Assembly (NCBI GenBank): GCA_026400425.1
Contig: JAPLPC010000492.1
Coordinates: 1 to 18,396 of the forward strand
Direction: 5' to 3'
From: Hyphomicrobiales bacterium
GTDB lineage: Bacteria; Pseudomonadota; Alphaproteobacteria; Rhizobiales; Xanthobacteraceae
DNA: 18,396 nucleotides
Within the stretch, counting starts at the first letter, position 1; each line of letters begins with the position of its first letter. The position numbers and the translations under genes were made by a program. Positions 1 to 7,240 of this stretch are shown in pieces. A model generated the notes under the pieces. The model saw only the letters and a program-made list of their open reading frames with translations, was not told the origin of the DNA and searched no databases.

Positions 1-1258
1 GGTGACCCGGCAGGACCGGATGAACCGCGCGCCAGGCCAATTTGCCATGGCCGATTTCGCGACGCTTGGTGCCGCCCATACGACCGGTCTCGCCGACCGA
101 GTAGGGAGGGAAGTTGTAGTGCAGCAGGAACGTCTCTTTGTACGTTCCCGACAGCGAGTCGATATACTGCTCGTCTTCGCCGGTGCCGAGCGTGGTGACC
201 ACCATCGCCTGGGTTTCACCACGGGTGAACAGTGCCGAACCGTGCGCCCGCGGCAGGATGCCGACCTGGGCGACGATCGGACGAACCGTGGTCAGGTCGC
301 GGCCGTCGATGCGCTTCTTGGTGTCGAGGATGTTCCAGCGAACGATCTTCGATTCCAGTTCCTTGAACACGCCGGCGATGCGGAGCTTGTCGTATTTCGG
401 CTCCTGACCTTCCGGGAAGTAATGCGCCATCACCTTCTGCTTGACGGCGCCGACGGCGGCGTAGCGGTCCTGCTTGATAGCAATGCCATAGGCCGAGCGC
501 AGCTCGCCCTCGATCATGCCGAGCATTTCCTTCTCGAGCGCGCTGTCGTCGATGGTGGTGACTTCGCGCGGCTCCTTGGCGGCCTTCTCGGCCAGCTCGA
601 TGATCGCCTTGATCACCGGCTGGAAGTGGCGATGACCGAACATCACGGCGCCGAGCATGATCTCTTCGTTCAGCTCCTTGGCTTCCGATTCGACCATCAG
701 CACGGCGTCGGCGGTGCCGGCGACGACCAGATCGAGCTGGGTCTCCGCCATTTCGTCGAGCGTCGGGTTGAGGATGTATTCGTCGTTGCTGAAGCCGACG
801 CGGGCGGCGCCGATCGGACCCTTGAACGGCGCGCCGGACAGCGTCAGGGCAGCCGAGGTCGCGACCAGAGCGAGAATGTCCGGATCGTTTTCCATGTCGT
901 GCGACAGCACGGTGACGACGACCTGGGTTTCGTTGCGCCAGCCATCGGCGAACAGCGGACGGATCGGACGATCGATCAGGCGGGAGACCAGCGTCTCCTT
1001 CTCGGTCGGACGACCTTCACGCTTGAAGTAGCCACCGGGGATGCGGCCGGCGGCATAGGTCTTCTCGATGTAGTCGACGGTCAGCGGCAGGAAGTCGATG
1101 CCGTCCTTGGCCGACTTGGCGGCGACGACGGTCGCGAGCACGATGGTTTCGCCATAGGTGGCCATGACGGCGCCGTCAGCCTGACGGGCAACCATGCCGG
1201 TTTCCAGCTTGAGCGGACGACCGCCCCAATCGATCTCGACGGAATGAGCATTAAACAT
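1..1258 (-). CDS. pnp: Polynucleotide phosphorylase, N-terminal ~419 residues (cut by window edge)
   Basis: PNPase is the phosphorolytic 3'-to-5' exoribonuclease of the RNA degradosome. The minus-strand frame starts at ATG 1256-1258 (MFNAHSVEIDWGG...) and stays open to base 1, so the C-terminal part with most of the second RNase PH domain and the KH and S1 domains lies outside the window (whole protein about 700 residues in the family). Visible are the first RNase PH-like core (about residues 10-145, with GGRPLKLETG, YGETIVLATV and the RLIDRPIRPLF block), the helical linker domain (about 150-240) and the start of the second RNase PH domain (RIDGRDLTTVRPI, then RAHGSALFTRGETQ). There is no strong Shine-Dalgarno just upstream. 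It follows rpsO, as in most proteobacteria, behind the rpsO terminator, so it probably has its own promoter or lives on read-through. Identity is certain. Confidence 0.97.
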   Translation of the reverse strand, partial: MFNAHSVEIDWGGRPLKLETGMVARQADGAVMATYGETIVLATVVAAKSAKDGIDFLPLTVDYIEKTYAAGRIPGGYFKREGRPTEKETLVSRLIDRPIRPLFADGWRNETQVVVTVLSHDMENDPDILALVATSAALTLSGAPFKGPIGAARVGFSNDEYILNPTLDEMAETQLDLVVAGTADAVLMVESEAKELNEEIMLGAVMFGHRHFQPVIKAIIELAEKAAKEPREVTTIDDSALEKEMLGMIEGELRSAYGIAIKQDRYAAVGAVKQKVMAHYFPEGQEPKYDKLRIAGVFKELESKIVRWNILDTKKRIDGRDLTTVRPIVAQVGILPRAHGSALFTRGETQAMVVTTLGTGEDEQYIDSLSGTYKETFLLHYNFPPYSVGETGRMGGTKRREIGHGKLAWRAVHPVLPGH

Positions 1259-1594
1259 CTTGGATATCTTTCATGGGTTCGCGGAAGTCGCGGCGCCCGA
1301 AAACGCAAAAGCCAGACACCCAGAAGGCATGCGCAAGACGGCAAGAGGCTGATCGCACATGGGCTAAATCAGCATCCGGCGATCCTGCCAAACCTCCTGA
1401 AGCTCTGGCTTCGGTATTCGAAATGGCGCCCATCCTTCCGATGGTCGCGGATTGGGGCATTCTTGCTCCACTCCGCGCGACGGGCTCCTTGCCCGTCATC
1501 GCCCAGCTGCCGGATTGCTGCTGGACGCTATCGTGCGGGCCACGCCGGCCTGCACTACGTGATGGCATGAAACAGATTTGGGCTGATCCATACG
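1259..1594 (-). other. rpsO-pnp intergenic / putative pnp leader with two hairpins
   Basis: No convincing gene is present; the open frames here have atypical composition and no homology I recognise. Read on the minus strand the stretch contains an imperfect hairpin at 1533-1555 (GTGC/GCAC and GGCC/GGCC arms with one A-C mismatch) and a perfect 7-bp hairpin at 1479-1497 (GACGGGC, loop AAGGA, GCCCGTC). A poor sigma70-like pair, TTGGCA then 17 nt then TTTAGC, lies at about 1361-1389. In E. coli the pnp leader folds into a long hairpin cut by RNase III and used by PNPase for autoregulation. Whether these hairpins do the same is inference only. Confidence 0.35.
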
Positions 1595-1620
1595 AAAACG
1601 CGCGCAGAGGCTGCGCGCGT
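1595..1620 (-). terminator. Intrinsic terminator after rpsO
   Basis: On the minus strand ACGCGCGCAG, loop CCT, CTGCGCGCGT forms a perfect 10-bp stem (1598-1607 with 1611-1620) followed directly by a TTTT run. It begins 8 nt after the rpsO stop codon and closes the rpsO-proximal transcript before pnp. It is GC-rich with a short U-tract, so some read-through into pnp is plausible. Confidence 0.85.
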
Positions 1621-1628
1621 CAATTCGC

Positions 1629-1898
1629 TTAGCGGCGAATGCCGTGCTTTGCGAGCAGGCCCTTGTACCGGGCCTCGTCCTTCTTCTTGATGTAATCGAG
1701 AAGCGAACGACGGGTGGACACCAGCTTCAGAAGACCACGACGGGAATGGTTATCCTTTTTGTGGGTCTTGAAGTGCTCGGTGAGGTTGGTGATGCGCTCC
1801 GAGAGGATGGCAACCTGAACCTCAGGCGAACCGGTATCGCCGGTCTTGAGGGCGTTGTTCTTGATGACTTCCGCTTTGCGTTCTGCGGCAATCGACAT
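1629..1898 (-). CDS. rpsO: 30S ribosomal protein S15
   Basis: Primary 16S rRNA-binding protein of the 30S platform, binding the h20-h22 junction and nucleating S6/S18 assembly; it also contributes to bridge B4. The 89-residue length is exactly the bacterial norm. Family signatures are visible: TGSPEVQVAILSERI (about 22-36), the HFKTHKKDNHSRRGLL block (about 42-57, containing the conserved His/Asp and Ser contacts to rRNA) and the C-terminal LLDYIKKKDEARYKGLLAKHGIRR helix. It starts only 2 bp after the truB stop codon, and its weak purine-rich ribosome site lies inside the end of truB, indicating co-transcription and probable translational coupling. A strong intrinsic terminator follows. In other bacteria S15 represses its own mRNA; no such element could be identified here. 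Confidence 0.98.
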   Translation of the reverse strand: MSIAAERKAEVIKNNALKTGDTGSPEVQVAILSERITNLTEHFKTHKKDNHSRRGLLKLVSTRRSLLDYIKKKDEARYKGLLAKHGIRR

Positions 1899-1900
1899 CG

Positions 1901-2986
1901 TCAGTGGCTTTCTTTTTGAACCGGATTGGCAGTCAATCCGGAAAGGTTGAACACGCGCTTGGGGATGAGCTCACCATTGCTGAGTTCGGCGAGGGCCAGT
2001 AACCGGCCCGACACCGTGACATAAACCGTGCCATTGCAATGAGGCGCATCCCGTCCGCGCAACAAGACGGCCTGGCCCCGATGGAGCCTGGCCGCATCTG
2101 ACCGTGTGACGGCCAGCGCCGGGATGTCGTCCAGCGCGGTCTCAACGGGCAGTAGCGCGTCGGCAAGGCTTCCCTCGCCAGACGCGGCTCTATCGCACAA
2201 AGCCTCTAATTCTGCCAGTGGAATCATGTCGGCTTCGGCGAATGGGCCCACCAGGGTCCGGCGCAGCGCGCTGATATGGCCGTAGCAGCCGAGCAGACGG
2301 CCGATGTCACGGGCCAGCGCGCGCACATAGGTGCCCTTGCCGCATTCGGCTTCGAATACCGCGTGGTCGCTATCCGGTTGTTCCGTAAGAACTAATTCGT
2401 GGATCACGACGGGGCGCGGAACCAGCGGGACGGTTTCGCCGTCGCGCGCCAGGTCATAGGCACGCTCGCCCTGGATCTTGATCGCCGAATATTGCGGCGG
2501 AGTCTGCTCGATATTGCCGGTAAACTGCGGCAGCAGCGCGCGGATCTGCTCGGCCGTCGGCCTGATGTCGGAGGTCTGGGTGACACGGCCCTCGGTGTCG
2601 TCGGTGTCGCGCTCGGCGCCCCAGGCGACCGTGAAACGGTAACGCTTGCGGCCATCCATCACGAACGGCACGGTCTTGGTGGCTTCGCCGAGTGCGATCG
2701 GCAGGCCGCCGGACGCGAGCGGATCGAGGGTACCGGCGTGGCCGGCGCGCTTGGCCTGGAACAGGCGCTTGGCGACTGCGACCGCCTGGGTCGAGGTCAT
2801 GCCGATCGGCTTGTCGAGAATGACCCAGCCATGGACGTCGCGCTTGTCGCGGCGAACCTGACCACCGCCCTGGCGCTGCTTGCCGCCCTGATTGCGCGGA
2901 TCGTTATGGCCGCGCGGTTCACGGGCGCCCTGCGGAAGCGGCGACACTTCCACGCCGGCTTCGGTCTTGATCGTCGTCACAGTCAT
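1901..2986 (-). CDS. truB: tRNA pseudouridine-55 synthase TruB
   Basis: Makes pseudouridine 55 in the T-loop of nearly all tRNAs and acts as a tRNA chaperone. The 361 residues include about 50 extra N-terminal residues rich in Gly, Gln, Arg and Asp before the catalytic domain opens with GWVILDKPIGMTS (53-65). The catalytic aspartate is Asp88 in GTLDPLASG. Other conserved blocks are the PPQYSAIKIQGERAYDLAR substrate loop (about 163-181) and the KGTYVRALARDIG motif (about 218-230). The C-terminal part (from about 290) is PUA-like (LHRGQAV...). Its ATG overlaps the rbfA stop by 4 nt (ATGA), and rpsO starts 2 bp after its own stop. The start is the coupled ATG; a shorter start nearer the catalytic domain is possible but lacks this junction. 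Confidence 0.97.
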   Translation of the reverse strand: MTVTTIKTEAGVEVSPLPQGAREPRGHNDPRNQGGKQRQGGGQVRRDKRDVHGWVILDKPIGMTSTQAVAVAKRLFQAKRAGHAGTLDPLASGGLPIALGEATKTVPFVMDGRKRYRFTVAWGAERDTDDTEGRVTQTSDIRPTAEQIRALLPQFTGNIEQTPPQYSAIKIQGERAYDLARDGETVPLVPRPVVIHELVLTEQPDSDHAVFEAECGKGTYVRALARDIGRLLGCYGHISALRRTLVGPFAEADMIPLAELEALCDRAASGEGSLADALLPVETALDDIPALAVTRSDAARLHRGQAVLLRGRDAPHCNGTVYVTVSGRLLALAELSNGELIPKRVFNLSGLTANPVQKESH

Positions 2987-3399
2987 ACTTCGTCGTCCGT
3001 ATCTTGTTTGAGGTCACGCGCCACCGCAGGGGTGCGCAAAAGCTTGTCGATGCGTTCGGCCTCGTCGAAACGTTCGTCGATGCGGAAGCGCAGATCGGGT
3101 GCATATTTCAGGTTCACGCGATGCGCGGCTTCGGTGCGCAGAAAACTCTTGTTGGCAGCCAGCGCTTTCAGCACCGGCTCGGTGTTCTTGCCGCCGAGCG
3201 GCATCACATAGACGGTCGCCAGTTTGAGATCCGGAGACATCCGCACCTCCGGCACCGTGATGATGCTGGTCGCCAGCACCGGATCGTGGACGCCACCCTG
3301 CGAGAGGATATCGGCGATCGCATGACGCATCAGTTCGCCGACGCGCAACATACGCTGCGAGCCGCCGGGCGCCGCGGATTTCTGATGATGCTTGGGCAT
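2983..3399 (-). CDS. rbfA: 30S ribosome-binding factor A
   Basis: Single KH-fold protein that binds the immature 30S subunit near the 5' helix of 16S rRNA and supports late maturation, especially in the cold. The 138 residues are normal for alphaproteobacteria. Recognisable are the helix RMLRVGELMRHAIADILSQG (16-35), the strand ITVPEVRMSPDLKLATVYVMPLG, and the C-terminal RVNLKYAPDLRFRIDERFDEAERIDKLL region. The ATG at 3397-3399 is preceded by AGGAA at 6 nt spacing, which supports the start. It is the first gene of a tight rbfA-truB-rpsO block and is separated from infB by 152 bp of structured DNA, so this block could be differently expressed from the rimP-infB part. Confidence 0.96.
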   Translation of the reverse strand: MPKHHQKSAAPGGSQRMLRVGELMRHAIADILSQGGVHDPVLATSIITVPEVRMSPDLKLATVYVMPLGGKNTEPVLKALAANKSFLRTEAAHRVNLKYAPDLRFRIDERFDEAERIDKLLRTPAVARDLKQDTDDEV

Positions 3400-3423
3400 C
3401 GTGGGTTCCTGTGAAAACAGCAG

Positions 3424-3456
3424 CCGTCATGGCCGGGTTCATCCCGGCCAACCACG
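3424..3456 (+). repeat. REP-like palindromic element, left copy
   Basis: A 33-bp unit with a perfect 8-bp stem (TGGCCGGG, 3430-3437; CCCGGCCA, 3443-3450) and a TTCAT loop, flanked by CCGTCA and ACCACG. It closely matches the reverse complement of the unit at 3481-3513. From memory, palindromes with a GGCCGGG core are abundant between genes in Bradyrhizobium and relatives; a genome count is needed to confirm this. Confidence 0.75.
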
Positions 3457-3480
3457 TCTGTTCTGCGCTAAATCAAAAGG

Positions 3481-3513
3481 CGTAGGTGCCCGGGATGAAC
3501 CCGGGCACGACGG
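3481..3513 (-). repeat. REP-like palindromic element, right inverted copy
   Basis: A 33-bp unit whose perfect 9-bp stem is GTGCCCGGG (3486-3494) and CCCGGGCAC (3500-3508) with an ATGAA loop. It is the inverted partner of the unit at 3424-3456: the loop is the exact complement and the ends CGT and ACGACGG correspond. The C-to-G changes in one arm are matched by compensating changes in the other (GGCCGGG to GCCCGGG), so pairing is preserved. The two units are separated by 24 bp, the arrangement called a REPIN. Confidence 0.75.
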
Positions 3514-3523
3514 CGCCTAATTG

Positions 3524-3570
3524 CATCCAGTACGCGCTGTAAGACTTGGACTTACAGCGAGCGCTGGATG
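3524..3570 (-). other. Hairpin spanning the infB stop codon
   Basis: CGCTGTAAG (3535-3543) and CTTACAGCG (3551-3559) form a perfect 9-bp stem with a 7-nt loop. A 4x4 internal loop below it is followed by a second 7-bp stem, CATCCAG (3524-3530) with CTGGATG (3564-3570). The infB TAA (3552-3554 on the minus strand) sits in the stem. No U-tract follows, so it is not a classical terminator. It could stabilise or process the infB 3' end or slow termination. Confidence 0.55.
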
Positions 3571-6419
3571 GTCTCGATGCGATAACACTCGATCACGTCA
3601 CCGGCAGGCATGTCGGAGTAGTTTTCGAACGCCATGCCGCATTCCTGGCCTGACGCCACTTCCTTCACTTCGTCCTTGAAGCGCTTCAGGGTCGATAGCT
3701 TGCCTTCGTGAACGACGACGTTGTCGCGGATCAGGCGCACATTGGCGCCGCGTTCCACGGTGCCATCGGTGACGCGGCAACCCGCAACCTTGCCGACCTT
3801 CGAGATGTTGAACACTTCGAGGATCTGCGCATTGCCCAGCATGGTTTCGCGCAAGGTCGGCGCGAGCAGGCCGTACATGGCCTTCTTCACGTCATCCACG
3901 AGATCGTAGATGATGTTGTAGTAGCGGATTTCGATGCTGTTCGCTTCCTTGTTGGCACGAACAGAGAAGCCGATGATGGCGGCGTTGAAACCTTCCGCCA
4001 GCGTGACGTCGGACTCCGAGATGCCGCCGACACCCGCATGCAGGATGCGGGCTGCCACTTCGTCGGTGCCGAGCTTCTCCAGCGAGCCGAGAATGGCTTC
4101 CAGCGAACCCTGCACGTCGGCCTTGATGACCAGCGGGAAGTCCTTTCGACGCACGGTCTTCAACTGGCTCATCATCTGCTCGAGCGAGCCGCGCATGCCG
4201 TTGGTGGAGGCCGCGGACTTCTCGCGCTTCGCATGGGTACGATAGTCGGTGATCTCGCGGGCACGCGCTTCGTTGACCACGACGGCCATACGATCACCGG
4301 CTTCCGGCGGACCGTTGAAGCCGAGCACCTCGACGGGCACCGACGGACCGGCTTCGGTGAGCTGCTCGCCCTGATCGGAGATCAGCGCGCGTACACGGCC
4401 CATTTCGGAGCCGGCGACGATGATGTCGCCAACCTTCAGGGTCCCGCGCTGAACCAGCACGGTCGCCACCGGACCACGACCACGATCGAGCTTGGCTTCG
4501 ATCACGGTGCCTTCCGCCGGACGATCCGAATTGGTCTTGAGGTCGAGGATTTCGGCCTGCAATGCGATCATCTCGAGCAGCTTGTCGAGATTGGTCTTGT
4601 TCTTGGCCGACACTTCGACGTCGACGACGTCGCCGCCGAAGGATTCGACCTGCACGTCGTGCTGCAGAAGCTCGGTGCGCACGCGCTCCGCCTTTGCATC
4701 GGGCTTGTCGATCTTGTTGATCGCCACGATCATCGGCACACCGGCCGCCTTGGCGTGGTTGATGGCTTCGATCGTCTGCGGCATGACGCCGTCATCGGCC
4801 GCCACCACCAGGATGACGATGTCGGTAACCTTGGCGCCGCGGGCACGCATCGCGGTAAACGCGGCGTGGCCCGGCGTATCGATGAAGGTGATCTTCTTGC
4901 CGCTTTCCGGCGAGGTGACCTGATAGGCGCCGATATGCTGGGTGATGCCACCGGCTTCACCCGACACGACATTGGCCTGACGCAATGCGTCGAGCAGCGA
5001 CGTCTTGCCGTGATCGACGTGACCCATCACGGTCACGACCGGCGAACGGGTCTCGGTATCGGTGGAATCGTCGACGGTATCGAACAGACCTTCTTCGACG
5101 TCCGATGCGGCGACGCGCTTGACGGTGTGGCCGAGTTCTTCCGCGATCAGCTGCGCGGTATCGGAGTCGATCACGTCGGTGATCTTGTGCATCGCGCCCT
5201 GCTTCATCAGCATGCGGATGATGTCCACCGCGCGTTCCGCCATGCGGTTCGCGAGTTCCTGAATCGTGATCGCTTCCGGGATCACCACTTCACGAATGAG
5301 CTTTTCCTTCGGCTCGTTCGACTGATGGCCCTTCAGGCGCTGGGTGCGGCGACGGAACGACGCGACGGAGCGTTCGCGGACATCGCCGGCCGAAAATGCG
5401 GTGACGACGGTGAGACGGCCGCGCTCCTTCTGCGGACCAGGCTTCGCGGTCGGCTTCGGCGCGATGACAGGCCGTGCAGGGCCACCGCCAGGACGGCGGA
5501 TGACACGCGGCGCCTCGTCCTCGTCACTGCCATCGGCGGCAACGGCCGGACGGCCCGACGTGGTGGCAATCGGAGCACGCGTCGTGGTGGCGCCCGGACG
5601 CGCAGCTGACTTGGCTTTGGCTTCAGCCTCGGCCTCGCGGCGCTTGGCTTCGGCTTCCGCCTTGCGCTTGGCTTCTTCTTCGGCGCGGTGACGCTCTTCC
5701 TCGGCCTTGCGACGGGCCTCGGCAGCTTCACGCTCCATCTGGTCTTTGTATTCCTTGGTGTTGCGGCGGGCCGCTTCGGCCTCGGCAAGACGGCGCTCTT
5801 CGACCTCACGGGCGCGCGCATCGGCGAGGGCGCTGGCGCGAGCATTGCGCTCGTCTTCGGTCAGCGTGCGCAGCACGACGCCGGAGCCGCTGCGCTGCGG
5901 CGGCTGTGGACGCGACGAACCGCCGCGCGGCGGCGGCGAGGCCGAACGCGAAGGCGCCGTCGGGGTGCGCGACGACGAGCCGGACGAAGAGGTACGCACT
6001 GGAGCAGCGGGCGCAGCGGAGCGAACCGGCGCGGCGGGCGCAGCCGTGCGGGCCGGCGTGGTCGGCGCCGCAGCACGGACCGGTGCCGCCGGCGCAGTTG
6101 CTGGAGCCATAGGAGCTGCTGCCGGAGCGGCCGGGGCCGGTGTCGATGCAGCCGGGGCCGATGCAACCGGAGCAGGTGCGGCCGGAGCCGGTGTCGGCGC
6201 TGCAACCGGGGCAGCGGCAGCCGGCGCGGGGGCGGCAGCGGTTTCCGTGCTGCTTTCGCCGGGAATGCGGCGCTTGCCGCGTTTCTCGACGACCACCTGC
6301 TTGCTACGGCCCTGGCTGAAGCTCTGGCGCACAGTGCTTTGCTCGACGCGTGGCTTCAGCGTCAAGGTCTTGCTGGGAACGCTCAGAGTCTTGTCGCCAG
6401 GCGTTTTCGTATCAACCAT
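3552..6419 (-). CDS. infB: Translation initiation factor IF-2
   Basis: GTPase that brings fMet-tRNA to the 30S subunit and promotes subunit joining. 955 residues. Domain order: basic N-terminus (1-55); Ala/Pro-rich low-complexity stretch (about 60-175); charged coiled coil of Glu/Ala/Lys/Arg (about 183-275); linker; IF2-N-like domain (about 375-430); GTPase domain with G1 GHVDHGKT (466-473), G2 GGITQ (490-494), G3 DTPGH (514-518), G4 NKID (568-571) and G5 SAK (604-606); domains II-IV with the fMet-tRNA-binding C-terminal domain ending ECYRIETIQRSL. All GTPase motifs are intact. ATG 6417-6419 is preceded by AGGA at 7 nt spacing. The gap from ylxR is 74 bp. The N-terminal low-complexity part is long even for an alphaproteobacterium and varies quickly between species. 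Confidence 0.98.
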   Translation of the reverse strand: MVDTKTPGDKTLSVPSKTLTLKPRVEQSTVRQSFSQGRSKQVVVEKRGKRRIPGESSTETAAAPAPAAAAPVAAPTPAPAAPAPVASAPAASTPAPAAPAAAPMAPATAPAAPVRAAAPTTPARTAAPAAPVRSAAPAAPVRTSSSGSSSRTPTAPSRSASPPPRGGSSRPQPPQRSGSGVVLRTLTEDERNARASALADARAREVEERRLAEAEAARRNTKEYKDQMEREAAEARRKAEEERHRAEEEAKRKAEAEAKRREAEAEAKAKSAARPGATTTRAPIATTSGRPAVAADGSDEDEAPRVIRRPGGGPARPVIAPKPTAKPGPQKERGRLTVVTAFSAGDVRERSVASFRRRTQRLKGHQSNEPKEKLIREVVIPEAITIQELANRMAERAVDIIRMLMKQGAMHKITDVIDSDTAQLIAEELGHTVKRVAASDVEEGLFDTVDDSTDTETRSPVVTVMGHVDHGKTSLLDALRQANVVSGEAGGITQHIGAYQVTSPESGKKITFIDTPGHAAFTAMRARGAKVTDIVILVVAADDGVMPQTIEAINHAKAAGVPMIVAINKIDKPDAKAERVRTELLQHDVQVESFGGDVVDVEVSAKNKTNLDKLLEMIALQAEILDLKTNSDRPAEGTVIEAKLDRGRGPVATVLVQRGTLKVGDIIVAGSEMGRVRALISDQGEQLTEAGPSVPVEVLGFNGPPEAGDRMAVVVNEARAREITDYRTHAKREKSAASTNGMRGSLEQMMSQLKTVRRKDFPLVIKADVQGSLEAILGSLEKLGTDEVAARILHAGVGGISESDVTLAEGFNAAIIGFSVRANKEANSIEIRYYNIIYDLVDDVKKAMYGLLAPTLRETMLGNAQILEVFNISKVGKVAGCRVTDGTVERGANVRLIRDNVVVHEGKLSTLKRFKDEVKEVASGQECGMAFENYSDMPAGDVIECYRIETIQRSL
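6046..6240 (-). repeat. Low-complexity Ala/Pro-coding tract in infB
   Basis: Within infB codons about 60-125, short Ala/Pro units of the type PAPAAP, PAPV and AAP recur with near-repeated DNA (GCCGGAGC/GCCGGGGC variants on the plus strand). Such tracts expand and contract by replication slippage, so length differences between strains are expected here. The tract encodes a disordered spacer before the coiled coil. Confidence 0.6.
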
Positions 6420-6493
6420 TCAGCAGTCCTAGTCCTTTTGCGGTGTGCGCGGTCGCACATTCTGTCTTTGACGTTGCCGTCATCATTCTAATT

Positions 6494-7225
6494 TCAATCG
6501 GCGAGATCGTCGTCCGGCGGCACCGTGTCCGGCGACGCATGGGGCAGCGAGGTTTTGGCGCTTGCGTTGATGTCGTCGTCAGCCATCCGGTATCGGACCA
6601 AAGTCTGGCTGCGTGACAGGAACGTTTTGCCCGCCGGGCCCGTGAGCACGGCAGCATGTATCACATTTGACCGCCCCAATGCCAAATCCAATTCGTCGCT
6701 ATGAAGCAACGATATGATGGGCAATGGACCGGTTTCGTCGTCGAATTCGGCATTCTGGCGGGCGATACCGTCCAATTTGCGAATGCCGTCGGCGGCGCCA
6801 TTCGAAGCATGCAACAAGATTCCGGCGGTATTGCGCCGCAAAGTGTCCTCGACCTTGGTGAATCCGGAGACGACCTGACCAGCCTTGGCCACCATGGCCA
6901 ATGCCTCGATCACGCCGCGCAGCATCAATCTATCGGTTTCATCGGCGAGACCGGCCGACGGCTGCACCTTCGTCTTGAAGCCTCGCGCGAACACGTTGCG
7001 CTTCACCGCCTCGGCGACCGCCTTATGCGATGCGGAGATCCACAGCCCCCGGCCCGGCAGCTTGCGCTTGAGGTCGGGAACCGGCTCGCCTGCGGGCGAC
7101 AGGACGAAGCGTATCAGTTCATCGATCGGACGCACGCGCCTTGTGACCACGCACATCCGCTCAGTCCCCGATTTGGTGTCTCGGGGGCCGCGATCAAGAT
7201 CTGCGGGGGCATCAATGGTGAGCAT
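6494..7225 (-). CDS. ylxR: YlxR (DUF448) RNA-binding protein with L7Ae-like C-terminal domain
   Basis: Conserved gene between nusA and infB. The first half (about 18-95) is a YlxR/DUF448 domain: TERMCVVTRR, then LIRFVLSPAG, PDLKRKLPGRGLWIS (51-64) with the family's PGRGLW signature. The second half (about 105-200: AMVAKAGQVVSGFTKVEDTL, GILLHASNGAADG) resembles the L7Ae/YlxQ kink-turn-binding fold, so one gene here combines what Firmicutes encode as neighbouring ylxR and ylxQ. The last about 30 residues are acidic and probably disordered. 243 residues; start ATG 7223-7225, 15 bp after the nusA stop. YlxR has been linked to nucleoid or RNase P regulation in Gram-positive bacteria; the role in alphaproteobacteria is not established. 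Confidence 0.9.
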   Translation of the reverse strand: MLTIDAPADLDRGPRDTKSGTERMCVVTRRVRPIDELIRFVLSPAGEPVPDLKRKLPGRGLWISASHKAVAEAVKRNVFARGFKTKVQPSAGLADETDRLMLRGVIEALAMVAKAGQVVSGFTKVEDTLRRNTAGILLHASNGAADGIRKLDGIARQNAEFDDETGPLPIISLLHSDELDLALGRSNVIHAAVLTGPAGKTFLSRSQTLVRYRMADDDINASAKTSLPHASPDTVPPDDDLAD

Positions 7226-7240
7226 GCGTGGCGCATATCC

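Larger units (their letters stand above)
3400..3551. other. infB-rbfA gap containing a REP pair and a hairpin
   Basis: The gap is short but wholly occupied by secondary structure: an inverted pair of 33-bp REP-like elements (3424-3513) and the distal arm of a hairpin spanning the infB stop codon (3524-3570). No ORF is supported. The rbfA ribosome-binding site lies at its left end. I see no obvious promoter for rbfA on the minus strand, so rbfA is probably read through from infB. Confidence 0.6.

Noticed and set aside
2..1570. A 522-codon plus-strand open frame opposite pnp
   Set aside because: Antisense to clear PNPase coding sequence, no domain, and it extends into a non-coding gap.
3708..5609. 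A 633-codon plus-strand open frame opposite infB
   Set aside because: It is a mirror of infB codons; composition (Asp, His, Arg-rich) and lack of any motif mark it as a GC-driven antisense frame.
6046..6240. Tandem repeat or CRISPR-like array
   Set aside because: The repeats are short Ala/Pro codon units inside the infB frame with no spacers; they are protein low complexity.
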